NCBI RefSeq assembly: GCF_000019845.1
Contig: NC_010581.1
Span: 1,431,501 to 1,495,500, forward strand
Length of the DNA: 64,000 nucleotides
DNA from: Beijerinckia indica subsp. indica ATCC 9039
GTDB lineage: Bacteria; Pseudomonadota; Alphaproteobacteria; Rhizobiales; Beijerinckiaceae
Reading direction: 5' to 3'
Program-made: the position numbers and the translations under genes
Shown here: piece by piece, positions 33,389 through 43,890 of the stretch
How the letters are laid out: the number at the start of each line of letters is the position of its first letter
Position numbering within the stretch: position 1 is the stretch's first letter
Notes under the pieces: generated by a model
What the model was told of the DNA's origin: nothing
Databases searched by the model: none
What the model saw: only the letters and a program-made list of their open reading frames with translations

Positions 33389-35320
33389 ATGACGCAGCAG
33401 ATCGCTCAAGACCAGGGCTCATTGGATGTATCTGTCCCATGTCCGGCGCCCGTGCCGCCGCATGTCCAACATGAAGGCTTCGGCGGTCTGGTGCTTGGCT
33501 CGATCGGCGTCGTTTACGGCGATATCGGCACGAGCCCGCTCTATGCGTTGCGGGAATCGCTCAAACATGTCGAGGAAGCTGGCATCTCCGACATGAGCGT
33601 GATCGGCACGATTTCCCTGCTGCTCTGGGCGCTCTTCTTCACCGTTACGGCCAAATATGTTCTGTTCCTGATGCAGGCCGATAACAAGGGTGAGGGCGGC
33701 ATTCTTTCGCTGATGGCGCTCGCGCAAAAAGCCCTGGGCCACAGAGCCATATCAGTGTTCTTTCTTGGGGTTGCCGGCGCGGCTCTGTTTTCCGGCGATG
33801 CGATCATCACCCCCGCCATTTCCGTTCTGTCGGCCCTCGAAGGGTTGGAGACCGTCGCGCCGCATCTCGAACCCTATATTCTGCCGGTGACGGTCGTCAT
33901 TCTGGTCTCGGTTTTCTGGGTTCAGAGCCATGGAACCGCGCGGGTCGCCGCCTTTTTTGGCCCGATCATGGCGGTTTTTTTCCTTGTCATCGGTGGTCTT
34001 GGCCTCATGCATATTGCCGATGCGCCGCGTGTTCTGCAGGCCTTCGATCCGACGCACGGCCTGCATTTCCTCTTCAGCCATGGCATGATGGGCTTCATGG
34101 TCTTGGGCTCGGTTTTCCTGGCCGTGACGGGTGCCGAGGCGCTTTATGCTGATATGGGCCATTTCGGTCGCAAGCCGATTCAATATGCCTGGATCTTCTT
34201 CATTTTGCCCGCGCTCAGCCTCAACTATCTTGGCCAGGGCGCGCTCCTGCTTTCGCATCCGGCCGCGGTCGAAAATCCCTTCTTCCTGCTGGCGCCCCCC
34301 TGGGCTTTGTTGCCCCTCGTCATTCTTGCGACCCTGGCGACCGTCATTGCCAGCCAGGCGGTGATCACAGGCGCCTTTTCTCTGGTGCGCCAGGCGATTC
34401 AGCTTGGGCTTCTGCCGCGCATGTTGATCCTGCATACGTCCGAGACGCAGGAAGGGCAGATTTTCATCCCGCGCCTCAATCGCCTTCTGCTGATCGGCGT
34501 TCTCGTTCTTGTTTTCGTGTTCAAGAATTCCAGTGCCTTGGCCTCGGCTTATGGCATTGCCGTCACCTGCACCATGGTGGTGACGACGGCACTCGCCTTT
34601 GTGGTGGTCTGGAAATTGTGGAAATGGCCACTCTGGGGCGCTATTGCGTTCGTCTCGGCTTTTCTCGTCATCGATGTCGCCTTTCTGGCCGCTAACCTCC
34701 TCAAGATCGTCGATGGCGGCTGGGTGCCGCTGCTTCTCGGCTGCATGGTGATGGTGGTGATGTGGACCTGGGTGCGCGGCACGAAATTGCTGAACGCCAA
34801 ATCACGCCGCGATTCGATTTCCCTGCAGGATTTGATTCACATGCTGGAGAAATCCAAGCCGACGCGGGTTAAGGGCACGGCGATCTTTCTCACCAGCACG
34901 CCGGAGACCGCGCCTTCGGCATTCATGCATAATCTGAAACATAACAAGGTCATGCATGAACGCGTGCTGATCATGTCGGTGCAAACCGAGGACATGCCCC
35001 GCGTCGCGCCCGCGAACCGCTATGAGATCGAACAATTGTCGGAGGATTTCACGCGGGTCATCCTGCATTACGGCTATATGGAAAGTCCGAGGATCCCGGC
35101 AGCGCTCGCGATTCTGCGCAAGTCGGGCTTGAAGTTCGACATTATGACGACGTCCTTCTTCCTCGGCCGCCGATCGATCAAGCCCGCACCCAATTCCAGC
35201 ATGCCCATCTGGCAGGACAAATTGTTCATCGCTCTATCGAAACAGGCCGCCAATGCGACGGACTTCTTCTCGATCCCCTCGGACCGTGTGGTGGAGCTCG
35301 GCGCGCAGGTGACGATTTAA
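33389..35320 (+). CDS. kup: Low-affinity potassium uptake protein Kup
   Basis: K+/H+ symporter of 643 residues. About 12 membrane segments fill residues 30-470 and a cytosolic C-terminal domain follows. Family motifs include GSIGVVYGDIGTSPLYALRES, NKGEGGILSLMALAQ, GAALFSGDAIITPAISVLSALEG and FSLVRQAIQLGLLPR(M). GTG at 33353 also opens the frame, but the ATG at 33389 has AAGGA about 8 bases upstream and fits the family. An 826-base upstream region with interlocked hairpins could influence expression. Confidence 0.96.
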   Translation: MTQQIAQDQGSLDVSVPCPAPVPPHVQHEGFGGLVLGSIGVVYGDIGTSPLYALRESLKHVEEAGISDMSVIGTISLLLWALFFTVTAKYVLFLMQADNKGEGGILSLMALAQKALGHRAISVFFLGVAGAALFSGDAIITPAISVLSALEGLETVAPHLEPYILPVTVVILVSVFWVQSHGTARVAAFFGPIMAVFFLVIGGLGLMHIADAPRVLQAFDPTHGLHFLFSHGMMGFMVLGSVFLAVTGAEALYADMGHFGRKPIQYAWIFFILPALSLNYLGQGALLLSHPAAVENPFFLLAPPWALLPLVILATLATVIASQAVITGAFSLVRQAIQLGLLPRMLILHTSETQEGQIFIPRLNRLLLIGVLVLVFVFKNSSALASAYGIAVTCTMVVTTALAFVVVWKLWKWPLWGAIAFVSAFLVIDVAFLAANLLKIVDGGWVPLLLGCMVMVVMWTWVRGTKLLNAKSRRDSISLQDLIHMLEKSKPTRVKGTAIFLTSTPETAPSAFMHNLKHNKVMHERVLIMSVQTEDMPRVAPANRYEIEQLSEDFTRVILHYGYMESPRIPAALAILRKSGLKFDIMTTSFFLGRRSIKPAPNSSMPIWQDKLFIALSKQAANATDFFSIPSDRVVELGAQVTI

Positions 35321-35401
35321 TCCAGCGCGATTTTTCGCTTATCCACGCCTGAAACAGGGCTGAGCCGTGCATCGGGCCATGGGCTTTGCTAAAGTGCACC
35401 C

Positions 35402-38161
35402 ATGCCGAAACCCGTCGTCGCCACGCCGCAAAAGCAGGATCTTTCCGCTCAGCCGGCCGCCAAAACCTCGCCGATGATGGCGCAATATGGAGAGATCAAG
35501 GCTGCTCATCCCGATGTGCTTCTGTTCTACCGGATGGGCGATTTTTATGAACTCTTCTTTGAGGATGCCGAACAGGCGGCGGCCGCTCTCAATATCGTCC
35601 TGACAAAGCGGGGTCGTCATCTCGGCGAAGATATTCCCATGTGCGGCGTGCCGGTTGAGCGCGCCGATGATTATCTCGCCCGCCTGATCGCCAAGGGGTT
35701 CAAGGTTGCGGTCTGCGAACAGGTCGAGGACCCGGCCGAAGCGCGCAAGCGCGGCGGCAAATCCGTTGTCAAACGGGCCGTCGTTCGGCTGGTGACGCCC
35801 GGCACCTTGACTGAGGAAGCCCTTCTCAATCCGCGCCGCTCGAATTGCCTCGTCGCGGTCGTGCCCAGTGTCTTGCCGGGAGGCAGCCATAAATCGGGCC
35901 TCGATGACGGTTTGTTCGGCCTCGCGGCGGTTGATATTTCGACCGGTACTTTCCAGGTCATGGAAGTCGTGAGGCCTTTTCTTGGCGCCGAACTGGCGCG
36001 GATCGAGCCCGCCGAAATCATCGCGCCCGATGCCCTCTGCCAGTCGTCTTTGTTCGCACAGGCGGGAGCAGGGGCGGTTGTGACGCCGCTAGGGTCTCGC
36101 CTTGATGATGAGGCTTCGGCTGAGCGCCGGATCACCAATTTCTATGGTCTCGCCACGCTTGACGGCCTCGCCGCCTTTACACGGGCGGAAAAGCTCGCCG
36201 CCGCCGCCGCGCTCTTCTATGTCGAGCGAACGCAGTGCGGCGTCAGGCCGGCCCTCGCGACGCCGGGACGGCTCGCCCGGGCTGCCCATATGGAGATTGA
36301 TGCGGCGACCAGGGCCAATCTCGAACTCACCCAGACTTTGGCGGGCCGCCGCGAAGGATCGCTGGCTGATGTGATCGACAAGACAGTAACGGCAGCCGGT
36401 GGCCGTTTACTGAGTGAAAGGCTCGTTGCCCCCCTGACCGATCCGCAAGCGATCGGGGCACGGCTTGCCACGCTCGATTTTTTGATCGAGGAGACACGCC
36501 TTGCTGACGATCTGCAATCGATTCTCAAGACAGCGCCTGATCTTGCGCGCGCGCTGAGCCGGATCGGCCTCGGGCGCGGCGGGCCGCGCGATCTTGCAAG
36601 CTTGCGCGATGGTTTTTCCGCGGCCCAGCGGATTGGTGAAAAGTTGGACGCGGTCGAGGTTTTGCCGCGCGAACTGACTGAGGCCGCTAAAGCCTGCCTC
36701 GCGATCGATCCCGCTTTGGTGAAGGACCTGCGCGCGGTTCTGGCCGACAACGTGCCGCTGCATCGCCGCGACGGCAATTTCATCCGGCCGGGATATGATG
36801 ATGAACTCGATCAGCAACGCGCCTTGCGCGATGAAAGCCGGCAGGTCATAGCCGCGCTGCAAGCACGCTATTGCGAACTGGCCGAGACCCGGCAGTTAAA
36901 GGTCAAACACAACAATTTTCTAGGCTTTTTTCTCGAATTGCCGCAGGCGCAGGGCGAGAAGCTTCTGCATCCGCCCTTCGACAAGATTTTCAATCATCGT
37001 CAGACCATGGCCGATGCCATGCGTTTCTCGACCGCCGAACTTGCTGAACTCGAGGCGAAAATTTCCGGTGCGGCCGAGGCGGCGCTGGCCCGCGAAAACG
37101 ACATTTTCGATCGTCTCGCGGCCAATATTCTGGAACAGGGCGAAACCATTCGCGAAGGTGCGGCGGGGCTTGCCCGCATCGATGTTGCATTGGCGCTGGC
37201 CCTGCTGGCAAGGCGCAATAGCTGGACACGGCCACGCATCGATTCCTCGCTCGCCTTTGAGGTCGAAGCTGGCCGTCACCCGGTGGTGGAAATGGCGCTC
37301 AAGGCGCAAGGCAAGCCCTTCATTGCCAATCGTTGCGGACTGACGGCGCTCCCGGACCAGCAAATGGCGGGGGAGGCTGGGCGTATCGCTGTCGTGACCG
37401 GCCCGAATATGGGCGGTAAGTCGACCTATCTACGTCAGAACGCGCTGATCGCCATTCTCGCGCAAATGGGCTCCTATGTGCCGGCGGCAAAGGCTCATAT
37501 CGGCATTGTCGACCGGCTTTTCTCGCGTGTTGGCGCGGCGGATGATCTCGCGCGCGGGCGTTCCACCTTCATGGTCGAAATGGTCGAGACGGCAGCCATT
37601 CTCAATCAAGCCAGTCCGCATTCCTTCGTCATTCTGGACGAGATCGGCCGCGGTACGGCGACCTTCGACGGATTGGCGATCGCTGTCGCCGTTGTCGAAC
37701 ATTTGCACGAGGTCAATCGCGCGCGGACCCTCTTTGCAACGCATTTCGGCGAGGTGACCGCGCTCGCAAAGCGCCTGCCGCGCCTGCTCAACCTTACGGT
37801 GCGGGTCGTGGAGGGGAAAAGCGATCTCGTCTTCCTGCATGAAATCGTCGAGGGAACGGCGGACCATTCGCATGGCATCCAGGTCGCGAAACTTGCTGGC
37901 CTGCCGAAGCCGGTGATTGCCCGCGCGAAACATCTGCTGACCGAACTGGAAAAAGGCGAAAGACGCGCCCAGGCTGAGCGGCTGGTCGCCGATCTGCCGC
38001 TTTTCGCGGGGATTGATGCTCCCGATACAGCGAACGAAGAGCTGCCCCCGGCGCGCGCATTGATCGAGGCTCTCGACGCGCTGGACCCCGACCAGCTCAG
38101 CCCGCGTGAGGCGATGGAAGCACTTTATCGTCTGAAAACTCTGCGGGCGCAGGAGGCATGA
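35402..38161 (+). CDS. mutS: DNA mismatch repair protein MutS
   Basis: Mismatch-recognition ATPase of 919 residues. The mismatch-binding motif is GDFYELF (F48-Y49-E50), followed by connector, lever and clamp domains; the ABC-type ATPase has Walker A GPNMGGKS (667-674), Walker B in VILDEIGRGTATFDG and the C-terminal dimer region ending LSPREAMEALYRLKTL. Alphaproteobacterial MutS proteins are typically 880-920 residues. No mutL is in the window. It starts 81 bases after kup on the same strand. Confidence 0.97.
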   Translation: MPKPVVATPQKQDLSAQPAAKTSPMMAQYGEIKAAHPDVLLFYRMGDFYELFFEDAEQAAAALNIVLTKRGRHLGEDIPMCGVPVERADDYLARLIAKGFKVAVCEQVEDPAEARKRGGKSVVKRAVVRLVTPGTLTEEALLNPRRSNCLVAVVPSVLPGGSHKSGLDDGLFGLAAVDISTGTFQVMEVVRPFLGAELARIEPAEIIAPDALCQSSLFAQAGAGAVVTPLGSRLDDEASAERRITNFYGLATLDGLAAFTRAEKLAAAAALFYVERTQCGVRPALATPGRLARAAHMEIDAATRANLELTQTLAGRREGSLADVIDKTVTAAGGRLLSERLVAPLTDPQAIGARLATLDFLIEETRLADDLQSILKTAPDLARALSRIGLGRGGPRDLASLRDGFSAAQRIGEKLDAVEVLPRELTEAAKACLAIDPALVKDLRAVLADNVPLHRRDGNFIRPGYDDELDQQRALRDESRQVIAALQARYCELAETRQLKVKHNNFLGFFLELPQAQGEKLLHPPFDKIFNHRQTMADAMRFSTAELAELEAKISGAAEAALARENDIFDRLAANILEQGETIREGAAGLARIDVALALALLARRNSWTRPRIDSSLAFEVEAGRHPVVEMALKAQGKPFIANRCGLTALPDQQMAGEAGRIAVVTGPNMGGKSTYLRQNALIAILAQMGSYVPAAKAHIGIVDRLFSRVGAADDLARGRSTFMVEMVETAAILNQASPHSFVILDEIGRGTATFDGLAIAVAVVEHLHEVNRARTLFATHFGEVTALAKRLPRLLNLTVRVVEGKSDLVFLHEIVEGTADHSHGIQVAKLAGLPKPVIARAKHLLTELEKGERRAQAERLVADLPLFAGIDAPDTANEELPPARALIEALDALDPDQLSPREAMEALYRLKTLRAQEA

Positions 38162-38348
38162 GGCGTCCACGAACACTGATTAGTCAGGTCACGTTCAATC
38201 AACGGGACAAAGGCTCATGTTGGGCTCATGTTGCGTTGCAGCGGGAGGCAAGATATTCTGAAATCATTCGTTTTGGACCCGGTGTAATTCCGGGTGGCTC
38301 TTCCGGCCGCCAATCCGCCGGATAACGCACATAACACGACAACACTAG

Positions 38349-38365
38349 AGGCCTTCCATAGGCCT
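38349..38365 (+). terminator. Weak terminator candidate after mutS
   Basis: AGGCCT-TCCAT-AGGCCT hairpin followed by GTGTTTTGT, 188 bases after mutS and 32 bases before the SulP gene, where it could equally be part of that gene's leader. Confidence 0.3.
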
Positions 38366-38396
38366 GTGTTTTGTATGTTTATTGCGGACCTTTAGC

Positions 38397-39875
38397 ATGA
38401 ATAAGAACTATCTCTCCCGCTATCGCTCCGAGTGGTTCAGCGGAATGACCGGCGTTCGTCGCGATGTGCTGGCTGGAATGGTCGGCACATTCGCGCTTAT
38501 TCCGGAAGTTATCGCCTTTTCCTTTGTGGCCGGAGTGGCCCCGGAAGTCGGGCTTTTCGCCTCTTTCGTGATTGGTGTTGTGATCGCTTTCACCGGTGGT
38601 CGGCCAGCTATGATCTCGGGCGCTGCGGGGTCGGTCGCCCTTGTCGCGGCGGCGCTCGTCCATGACCATGGTCTGCAATATCTTCTCGCCGCTACGCTGC
38701 TTGTCGGTGTGTTCCAAATTGTCTTCGGGTTGTTGCGGCTGGACGTCTTGATGCGCTTTGTCTCACGTTCAGTCCGCACGGGTTTTGTTAACGCATTAGC
38801 AATTCTGATTTTTTCAGCTCAGGTTCCGCAGATGCTGGGTGTAACCTGGCATACCTATGCGATGATTGCCATTGGATTGGGCATTATCTACCTCGTACCA
38901 CGACTGACCACGGTGATTCCGTCGCCGCTGATTTGCATTTTAGTGCTGACTGCCATCAGCATGATGGTGCCCATGCCCCTTCATACAGTCGCCGACCTTG
39001 GCCGACTGCCGGACTCGTTGCCGTCGCTTGTCATCCCGCATGTTCCCCTTAATCTTGGTACGCTCGCCATTGTGGCACCTTACGCGCTTGCCATGGCCAT
39101 CGTTGGCTTGCTTGAATCCATGATGACGGCCAGCGTCGTGGACGACCTGACCGAGACAACAAGTTCGAAGGCGCAGGAATGCACTGGACTTGGCATTGCT
39201 AACGTGGCTGCGGGACTGTTTGGGGGGATCGCCGGTTGCGGCATGATCGGCCAGACAGTCGGGAATATTCGCTATGGCGGACGGGGCAGGCTTTCAACTC
39301 TGGTGGCCGGACTCTTCCTGCTTGTTCTCATGGTGCTGCTGCGCCCTTGGGTTGCGCGTGTGCCTGTGGCAGCGCTTGTTGCCATCATGATTATGGTTTC
39401 TATCAGCACCTTCTCGTGGTCATCGCTGCGTGATCTGTTGCACCATCCCAAGGTTTCCAGCTTTGTCATGTTAGCAACGGTTGTCGTCACCGTCGCGACG
39501 CGTGATCTTGCCGCCGGCGTCGCCGTGGGAGTGCTGTTAAGTGGTGTCTTCTTCGCTTTTAAAGTCATGCAGCTGATGGACGTACAATGCGATTACAACG
39601 CCGAGGCAGATACACGTGTCTATCGCGTTTCCGGTCAAATCTTTTTCGCCAGCGCGGATATGTTTGCTGATTGCTTTGACTTGCGTGACACAGCCCGCCG
39701 AGTCAGCATTGATCTCAGCGATGCTCATCTGTGGGATATAACAGCCGTGGGTGCCCTTGAGGGCGTGGTGACCAAGATGCGCCACCATGGCATCCACGTG
39801 GAATTGATTGGATTGAATGCCGCCAGCGCCAACTTGCTGGACCGCCATGCTTCGCTGATCCAGGACGAAACGTGA
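38397..39875 (+). CDS. SulP family inorganic anion transporter with STAS domain
   Basis: Inner-membrane transporter of 492 residues of the SLC26/SulP family. About 10-12 hydrophobic segments (DVLAGMVGTFALIPEVIAFSFVAGV, GGRPAMISGAAGSVALVAAALV, RTGFVNALAILIFSAQVPQ) precede a STAS domain from about residue 400 (YRVSGQIFFASADMFADCFD, VSIDLSDAHLWDITAVGALEGV). The first motif with E rather than the sulfate-type Q-S-x-A-Y variation, and the short form, fit the bicarbonate/sulfate-like bacterial branch; the anion cannot be decided. TTG at 38382 opens the frame but ATG 38397 is preferred. Confidence 0.9.
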   Translation: MNKNYLSRYRSEWFSGMTGVRRDVLAGMVGTFALIPEVIAFSFVAGVAPEVGLFASFVIGVVIAFTGGRPAMISGAAGSVALVAAALVHDHGLQYLLAATLLVGVFQIVFGLLRLDVLMRFVSRSVRTGFVNALAILIFSAQVPQMLGVTWHTYAMIAIGLGIIYLVPRLTTVIPSPLICILVLTAISMMVPMPLHTVADLGRLPDSLPSLVIPHVPLNLGTLAIVAPYALAMAIVGLLESMMTASVVDDLTETTSSKAQECTGLGIANVAAGLFGGIAGCGMIGQTVGNIRYGGRGRLSTLVAGLFLLVLMVLLRPWVARVPVAALVAIMIMVSISTFSWSSLRDLLHHPKVSSFVMLATVVVTVATRDLAAGVAVGVLLSGVFFAFKVMQLMDVQCDYNAEADTRVYRVSGQIFFASADMFADCFDLRDTARRVSIDLSDAHLWDITAVGALEGVVTKMRHHGIHVELIGLNAASANLLDRHASLIQDET

Positions 39876-39981
39876 AACAATTTCTGATTAATCAAAAATC
39901 CTGATCGTTTGTCCGCTTGCAATGGATGAAGGAACAGGCTGAATGGGCCGGTATCAAAATTCCAAGGGAGGAGATGAATCG

Positions 39982-40287
39982 ATGTATGACATGGCCAATC
40001 TGAAAAAGCTCGAATTGCTGGCCAAGGACGCGCCTGCCGCCATGGAGGCTTTCAAGGCTTTCGACAAGGCGGCGATGGCGGACGGCGCTATACCTGTCAA
40101 ATATAAGGAATTGATCGCATTGGCCGTCGCGCTGACGACGCAATGCCCTTATTGCCTGGAAGTGCATAAGAGGGGAGCTGAAAGAGCCGGTGCCACGCAG
40201 CAAGAAATCGCGGAGACGGTGTTTGTCGCCATGGCCCTGCGGGCGGGTGGGGCGCTGACCCATGGCACTCATATCGTGCACGAATAG
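39982..40287 (+). CDS. Carboxymuconolactone decarboxylase family protein (AhpD-like)
   Basis: Small 101-residue protein with the AhpD/CMD fold and the redox motif CPYCLEVH (CxxC plus histidine), as in AhpD-type alkylhydroperoxidase proteins, so a peroxide- or thiol-linked redox role is likely rather than decarboxylation. The segment VKYKELIALAVALTTQCPYC and ATQQEIAETVFVAMALRAGGAL match the family. GGAGGAG lies 8-14 bases before the ATG at 39982, which decides this start over ATG 39943. It ends one base before the stop of the convergent hrcA gene. Confidence 0.9.
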   Translation: MYDMANLKKLELLAKDAPAAMEAFKAFDKAAMADGAIPVKYKELIALAVALTTQCPYCLEVHKRGAERAGATQQEIAETVFVAMALRAGGALTHGTHIVHE

Positions 40288-40288
40288 A

Positions 40289-41389
40289 TTATCGCGCCTG
40301 AAGCAGCCTGACGAGTAGCTTGGACGTATAGTCCACCATGGGCACGATGCGGGCGTAATTCAACCGTGTCGGCCCAATGACGCCGATAACGCCGACGATG
40401 CGTTGCTGCCCATCATGAAAGGGGGCGGCGATGGTCGAGGAGCCAGAGAGCGAAAATAATTTGTTCTCGGAGCCGATGAAGATCCGCACACCTTCTCCGC
40501 CCTCGGCGCGGCTCAAGAGATCGATGACATCTTTTTTCGTTTCAAGATCGGCAAAGAGGAGGCGGATGCGTTCGAGATCTTCAAGCGCCGTCAAATCCTC
40601 CAAAAGATTGGCATGGCCGCGCACGATCAACTGCGGTTCGTGTCCCGAACATTCGGCCCAGCTCGCAAGGCCGGCATCGACGAGTTTTGTTGTCAACTCG
40701 CCGAGCTCTGTTTCGGCCGCGCGTCGCGAGGCTTCGATCTCGACACCGACTTCATGCAACGTCCGGCCGCGAATCCTCTCGTTGAGATAATTGCTTGCCT
40801 CGATCAGTGCGGAGGGTGGCAGATTGGCCGGAATCTGAACAATGCGATTTTCGACCGAGCCTTCCTCCGCGACGAGGACGGCAAGGGCGCGCTCAGGCTC
40901 TAGGCGCACGAATTCGATATGTTTCAGCCGGGCATTTTCCTTACTCGTCACCACGAGCCCGGCGCCCCGTGTCAGGCCCGACAGCATCATCATGGCATCG
41001 CCAAGTAGGTCTTCGAGCGTCCGTTCGGGAGAAGTGATCCTGACTTGTGATTCGATATGGGCGCGCTCAGCCTCGCCGATATCGCCAATTTCGAGCAGTG
41101 CATCGACAAAGAAGCGCAGGCCTAGCTCCGTCGGCAGGCGGCCGGCGCTGGTATGGGGCGCATAGATCAGGCCCAGCATTTCCAGATCCTGCATCACATT
41201 GCGCACGGAAGCTGGCGAGAGCGGAACAGGAAGCAATTTGGAAAGATGGCGCGACCCGACCGGCTCGCCCGTGGTGAGATAGGATTCGACGATATGACGA
41301 AAAATCTCTCGCGACCGCTCGTTCAGCATGCCGAGGGCGGTGGTGTTTGAAGCGAGAGGAAAGCGAGGTGGATCGAAGGAAATGGCCAT
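40289..41389 (-). CDS. hrcA: Heat-inducible transcription repressor HrcA
   Basis: Repressor of class I heat-shock genes (groESL, dnaK) that binds CIRCE operators, 366 residues from the ATG at 41389 (GAAGG 8 bases upstream). N-terminal winged helix: [53 protein letters not shown], then [16 protein letters not shown]-terminal [26 protein letters not shown] is diagnostic. The usual alphaproteobacterial neighbour grpE is not next to it, and no CIRCE element was found nearby. It is flanked by a receiver-domain gene. Confidence 0.95.
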   Translation of the reverse strand: MAISFDPPRFPLASNTTALGMLNERSREIFRHIVESYLTTGEPVGSRHLSKLLPVPLSPASVRNVMQDLEMLGLIYAPHTSAGRLPTELGLRFFVDALLEIGDIGEAERAHIESQVRITSPERTLEDLLGDAMMMLSGLTRGAGLVVTSKENARLKHIEFVRLEPERALAVLVAEEGSVENRIVQIPANLPPSALIEASNYLNERIRGRTLHEVGVEIEASRRAAETELGELTTKLVDAGLASWAECSGHEPQLIVRGHANLLEDLTALEDLERIRLLFADLETKKDVIDLLSRAEGGEGVRIFIGSENKLFSLSGSSTIAAPFHDGQQRIVGVIGVIGPTRLNYARIVPMVDYTSKLLVRLLQAR

Positions 41390-41453
41390 CGCCTTCAAAA
41401 TGGCAATAGATGGCGGGTGACGCAAGCCGATAAGAAAAACTCGCGGAAAAGCC

Positions 41454-41858
41454 TTAAACGGCCATGAGCGCCTCGCCTACGGCTTTTTCGATTTCGCCCG
41501 GTTGAAAGGGTTTTTGCAGAGTCTTGCAACGGGAATAAGGGCCGGTAAGTCCCTGCGCGCCATAGCCTGACAAGAAAATGAAAGGAATTGCCTTGGTCTG
41601 CAATTGCTCGGCGACGGGAAAACTCAACCGTCCGTTGAGGTTGATGTCGAGCAAGGCAAAATCTACTTTCTGATCTTCGAGATAGGTCAGGGCCGCCTCG
41701 ACGGAACTCATCACATCCACTGTCTTGCAGCCGATATCGATGAGTACATCTTCAAGCAACATGCCAATTATAGCTTCATCCTCGACAACGAGAACATGGA
41801 GATCTTGCAAATTTTTCACGGCTACCAGCCATCGTGGAGCAACAAAGGTTGCTGGCAA
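41454..41858 (-). CDS. Single-domain response regulator receiver protein
   Basis: CheY-like receiver of 134 residues with acidic pocket in [16 protein letters not shown], phospho-acceptor aspartate in [15 protein letters not shown], threonine/serine position in FIFLSGYG and the lysine in TLQKPF. There is no output domain, so it must act through partner proteins; no histidine kinase is adjacent. Close relatives are common in alphaproteobacteria as stress-related or chemotaxis-like modules. The first 16 residues may be a mis-assigned leader, since the fold begins near residue 20. Confidence 0.9.
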   Translation of the reverse strand: MPATFVAPRWLVAVKNLQDLHVLVVEDEAIIGMLLEDVLIDIGCKTVDVMSSVEAALTYLEDQKVDFALLDINLNGRLSFPVAEQLQTKAIPFIFLSGYGAQGLTGPYSRCKTLQKPFQPGEIEKAVGEALMAV

Positions 41859-42133
41859 AACGCTCGATGCGCCGCCTAGTTCCGTTTGCGTTGAAATGGA
41901 TGAAACCCGAGAACAATAAATTTAGGAAAGCACGCGTAGAGAGTATATGCTTATTTCTACAACCAGATAGGGCTGAGAGCGAAATCAAGCGAATAAGGAA
42001 CGGTGTGTTCAGCTTGCGCTGGACGCATGACGGGTTTCGGCCAAGCGATCACATTATCGAGAGCGGCATGGCCGACGTTGACCCAATGACTGAAACGGAC
42101 ATGATCATGGCTGTCATCGGTGTTTTGGGACGA

Positions 42134-42161
42134 TTGACCTCGCCTTTCATAGCGAGGTCAA
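42134..42161. terminator. Hairpin at the 3' end of the BBP2 gene
   Basis: TTGACCTCGC/GCGAGGTCAA with an 8-base loop overlaps the stop codon of the outer-membrane gene. It is GC-rich but lacks a T-run on the minus strand. The 299-base gap 41859-42157 shows nothing else. Confidence 0.4.
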
Positions 42162-43426
42162 AAACCCAAGATGATATCGCCACCGAACATGAATGCGTCC
42201 TGCGAAGTTCCCGTGTTGAAAGCCGCGGTTCCGTTCAGAGAGCGATCATAGCGAATCTCTGGCCGGAATTGGAGGGTTTTGACGGGCAGGTTGTAATGCG
42301 CCCAGTCGATCTTCGGTTTGTAGGCGACGTTGAGCGAAATCTCGCCGTAGGTTGTCGGCGCGGGTGCTCCGACGAAAGTATAGGGAAGTCCACGAATACT
42401 GTTTGTGTAGTCGAACACATTCATGAAATTGCCGACGAGGACACCAGTGTTGTCGCGCATGACTTCGGCGCGTGCATTGAGGCTGAGTTCGTCGGTAAAG
42501 GTATATGTCAAATAGCCGGCCAAGCCATAGGCCGTATTGTAAGGGAGAGCACCATCATAAAAGACGTTCGCCTCCGCGGCTAAGGTCAGTTTGTCATCAT
42601 ATTTATAGGTTGCGACCACATCGTTCCAGGATCGCATCAGAGAATTGGCATTGGGAAAAACAAGCAGCGATTGTTCAGGGCCGAGACGGCTCAACGCAAC
42701 GAGTGTGAGTTTGCCGTCCAGAAGCTTGTTGAGGCCGAATCCAAAATAGCCCGCCGGCAAACTATTATTATCATTCCTGCCGAAGGAGGTTTGCGCTCCT
42801 GTGTCAATTCCCGCGTAAAGATCCAGAGTGTCATTGACGTGCCAAGTGGCAAGGCCGCCAATATGTTGGAAGGGGACAAGAAAGTCCGAAATATAGCTAA
42901 AGGTGTAAAATGGTCTGACGGCTGGGTCGAAGACCTCATAGCCCATCGCGCCGGGAGTCAGGCCCATCTTGACATCGATGCCGCCATCCGTGAGCCAGGG
43001 CAGATGCATCAGCACGGTCAGATTGATTGGCACCAACTGGTTGCGATTATTGATCATATCATCGTTGAGACCGAGAATATGATTATAGCGGGCGTCCGTG
43101 CCATAGATCGCTTGCAGCACGAAGCCGAAATCATATCCTTTGGCATTCGGATCGAGCGGTCGCTGAATGCCGAACATGATCTGGCTGAGCATGGGGGCAT
43201 TGGCATAATCGGTATAGAGCATCCCGAAATTCCGGCCGTTGCTCGGATTGCCCGGGTTGGCGGCAATGCCTGCTTCAATCTGAAACCCGGCGGTGATCGT
43301 ATCGCTCCAAGCCGCCGGCAGTGCCGGTGCGACCACGGCGGCGTTTTCCCGACTTTCCCTTTCGAGGTCGGCGGCTGACGCGAAGCCCGCGGCGACTAAT
43401 GCCGCCGCGACGATCCCGCTTTTCAT
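42158..43426 (-). CDS. BBP2-type outer-membrane beta-barrel porin
   Basis: Putative porin of 422 residues with a signal peptide (MKSGIVAAALVAAGFASA). Mature sequence shows alternating beta-strands with periodic aromatic residues and the family patterns ITAGFQIEAGIAAN, FGMLYTDYANAPMLSQIMFGIQRPLDP, FGFVLQAIYGTDARYN, and a C-terminal DAFMFGGDIILGF ending in phenylalanine, as outer-membrane barrels do. BBP2 (OmpL-like) proteins occur in many methylotrophs and Beijerinckiaceae. The ATG at 43426 has no clear Shine-Dalgarno site; the frame is open to 43543. Substrate unknown. Confidence 0.85.
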   Translation of the reverse strand: MKSGIVAAALVAAGFASAADLERESRENAAVVAPALPAAWSDTITAGFQIEAGIAANPGNPSNGRNFGMLYTDYANAPMLSQIMFGIQRPLDPNAKGYDFGFVLQAIYGTDARYNHILGLNDDMINNRNQLVPINLTVLMHLPWLTDGGIDVKMGLTPGAMGYEVFDPAVRPFYTFSYISDFLVPFQHIGGLATWHVNDTLDLYAGIDTGAQTSFGRNDNNSLPAGYFGFGLNKLLDGKLTLVALSRLGPEQSLLVFPNANSLMRSWNDVVATYKYDDKLTLAAEANVFYDGALPYNTAYGLAGYLTYTFTDELSLNARAEVMRDNTGVLVGNFMNVFDYTNSIRGLPYTFVGAPAPTTYGEISLNVAYKPKIDWAHYNLPVKTLQFRPEIRYDRSLNGTAAFNTGTSQDAFMFGGDIILGF

Positions 43427-43805
43427 GATTGTATGATGGCTTTTATCAGAGATTTTTCCCGCGCGTTCAGCGCGGCCGGTCGCCATGAAACAGAATAGGC
43501 GGCTGAGGGAATAACAACCGGAAGACATATCTACGACGTTCATCGCTACCTCCTGTCAGCATATCCGTCTGAATCGGGAGTGAAGGAATCGGATCGGAAA
43601 TTTCCCCTTTGAGAAAAATCCGAAGCGAACGAAAGGTCTATGTCGGGAGTCTGGTGTTCTTGCCGCGCCAATAGGGCGAAGGCTTATTGGCTTATAATTA
43701 GCCAATTATCACGTAAAAATGAAACCCGTTATCGTAATCAATTGCCGAAAATATGTGTCACGGCGCCAGTGACGGCATTCTATTTGAAATTTAGGGGAAG
43801 AAATC

Positions 43806-43850
43806 AGGAATAAAGAGGCCATTTCACCGCTCTATCGGTGAAATGGCCTC
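43806..43850 (-). terminator. Terminator candidate of serA
   Basis: Perfect 15-base arms GAGGCCATTTCACCG/CGGTGAAATGGCCTC around 6 bases (43815-43850), followed on the minus strand by TTTATT, 41 bases after the serA stop. The gap 43427-43890 is otherwise AT-rich upstream sequence of the barrel gene. Confidence 0.6.
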
Positions 43851-43890
43851 GGAAAGTGCTTTGATGCTGTAAAGGGGTGTTCAGGCAGGC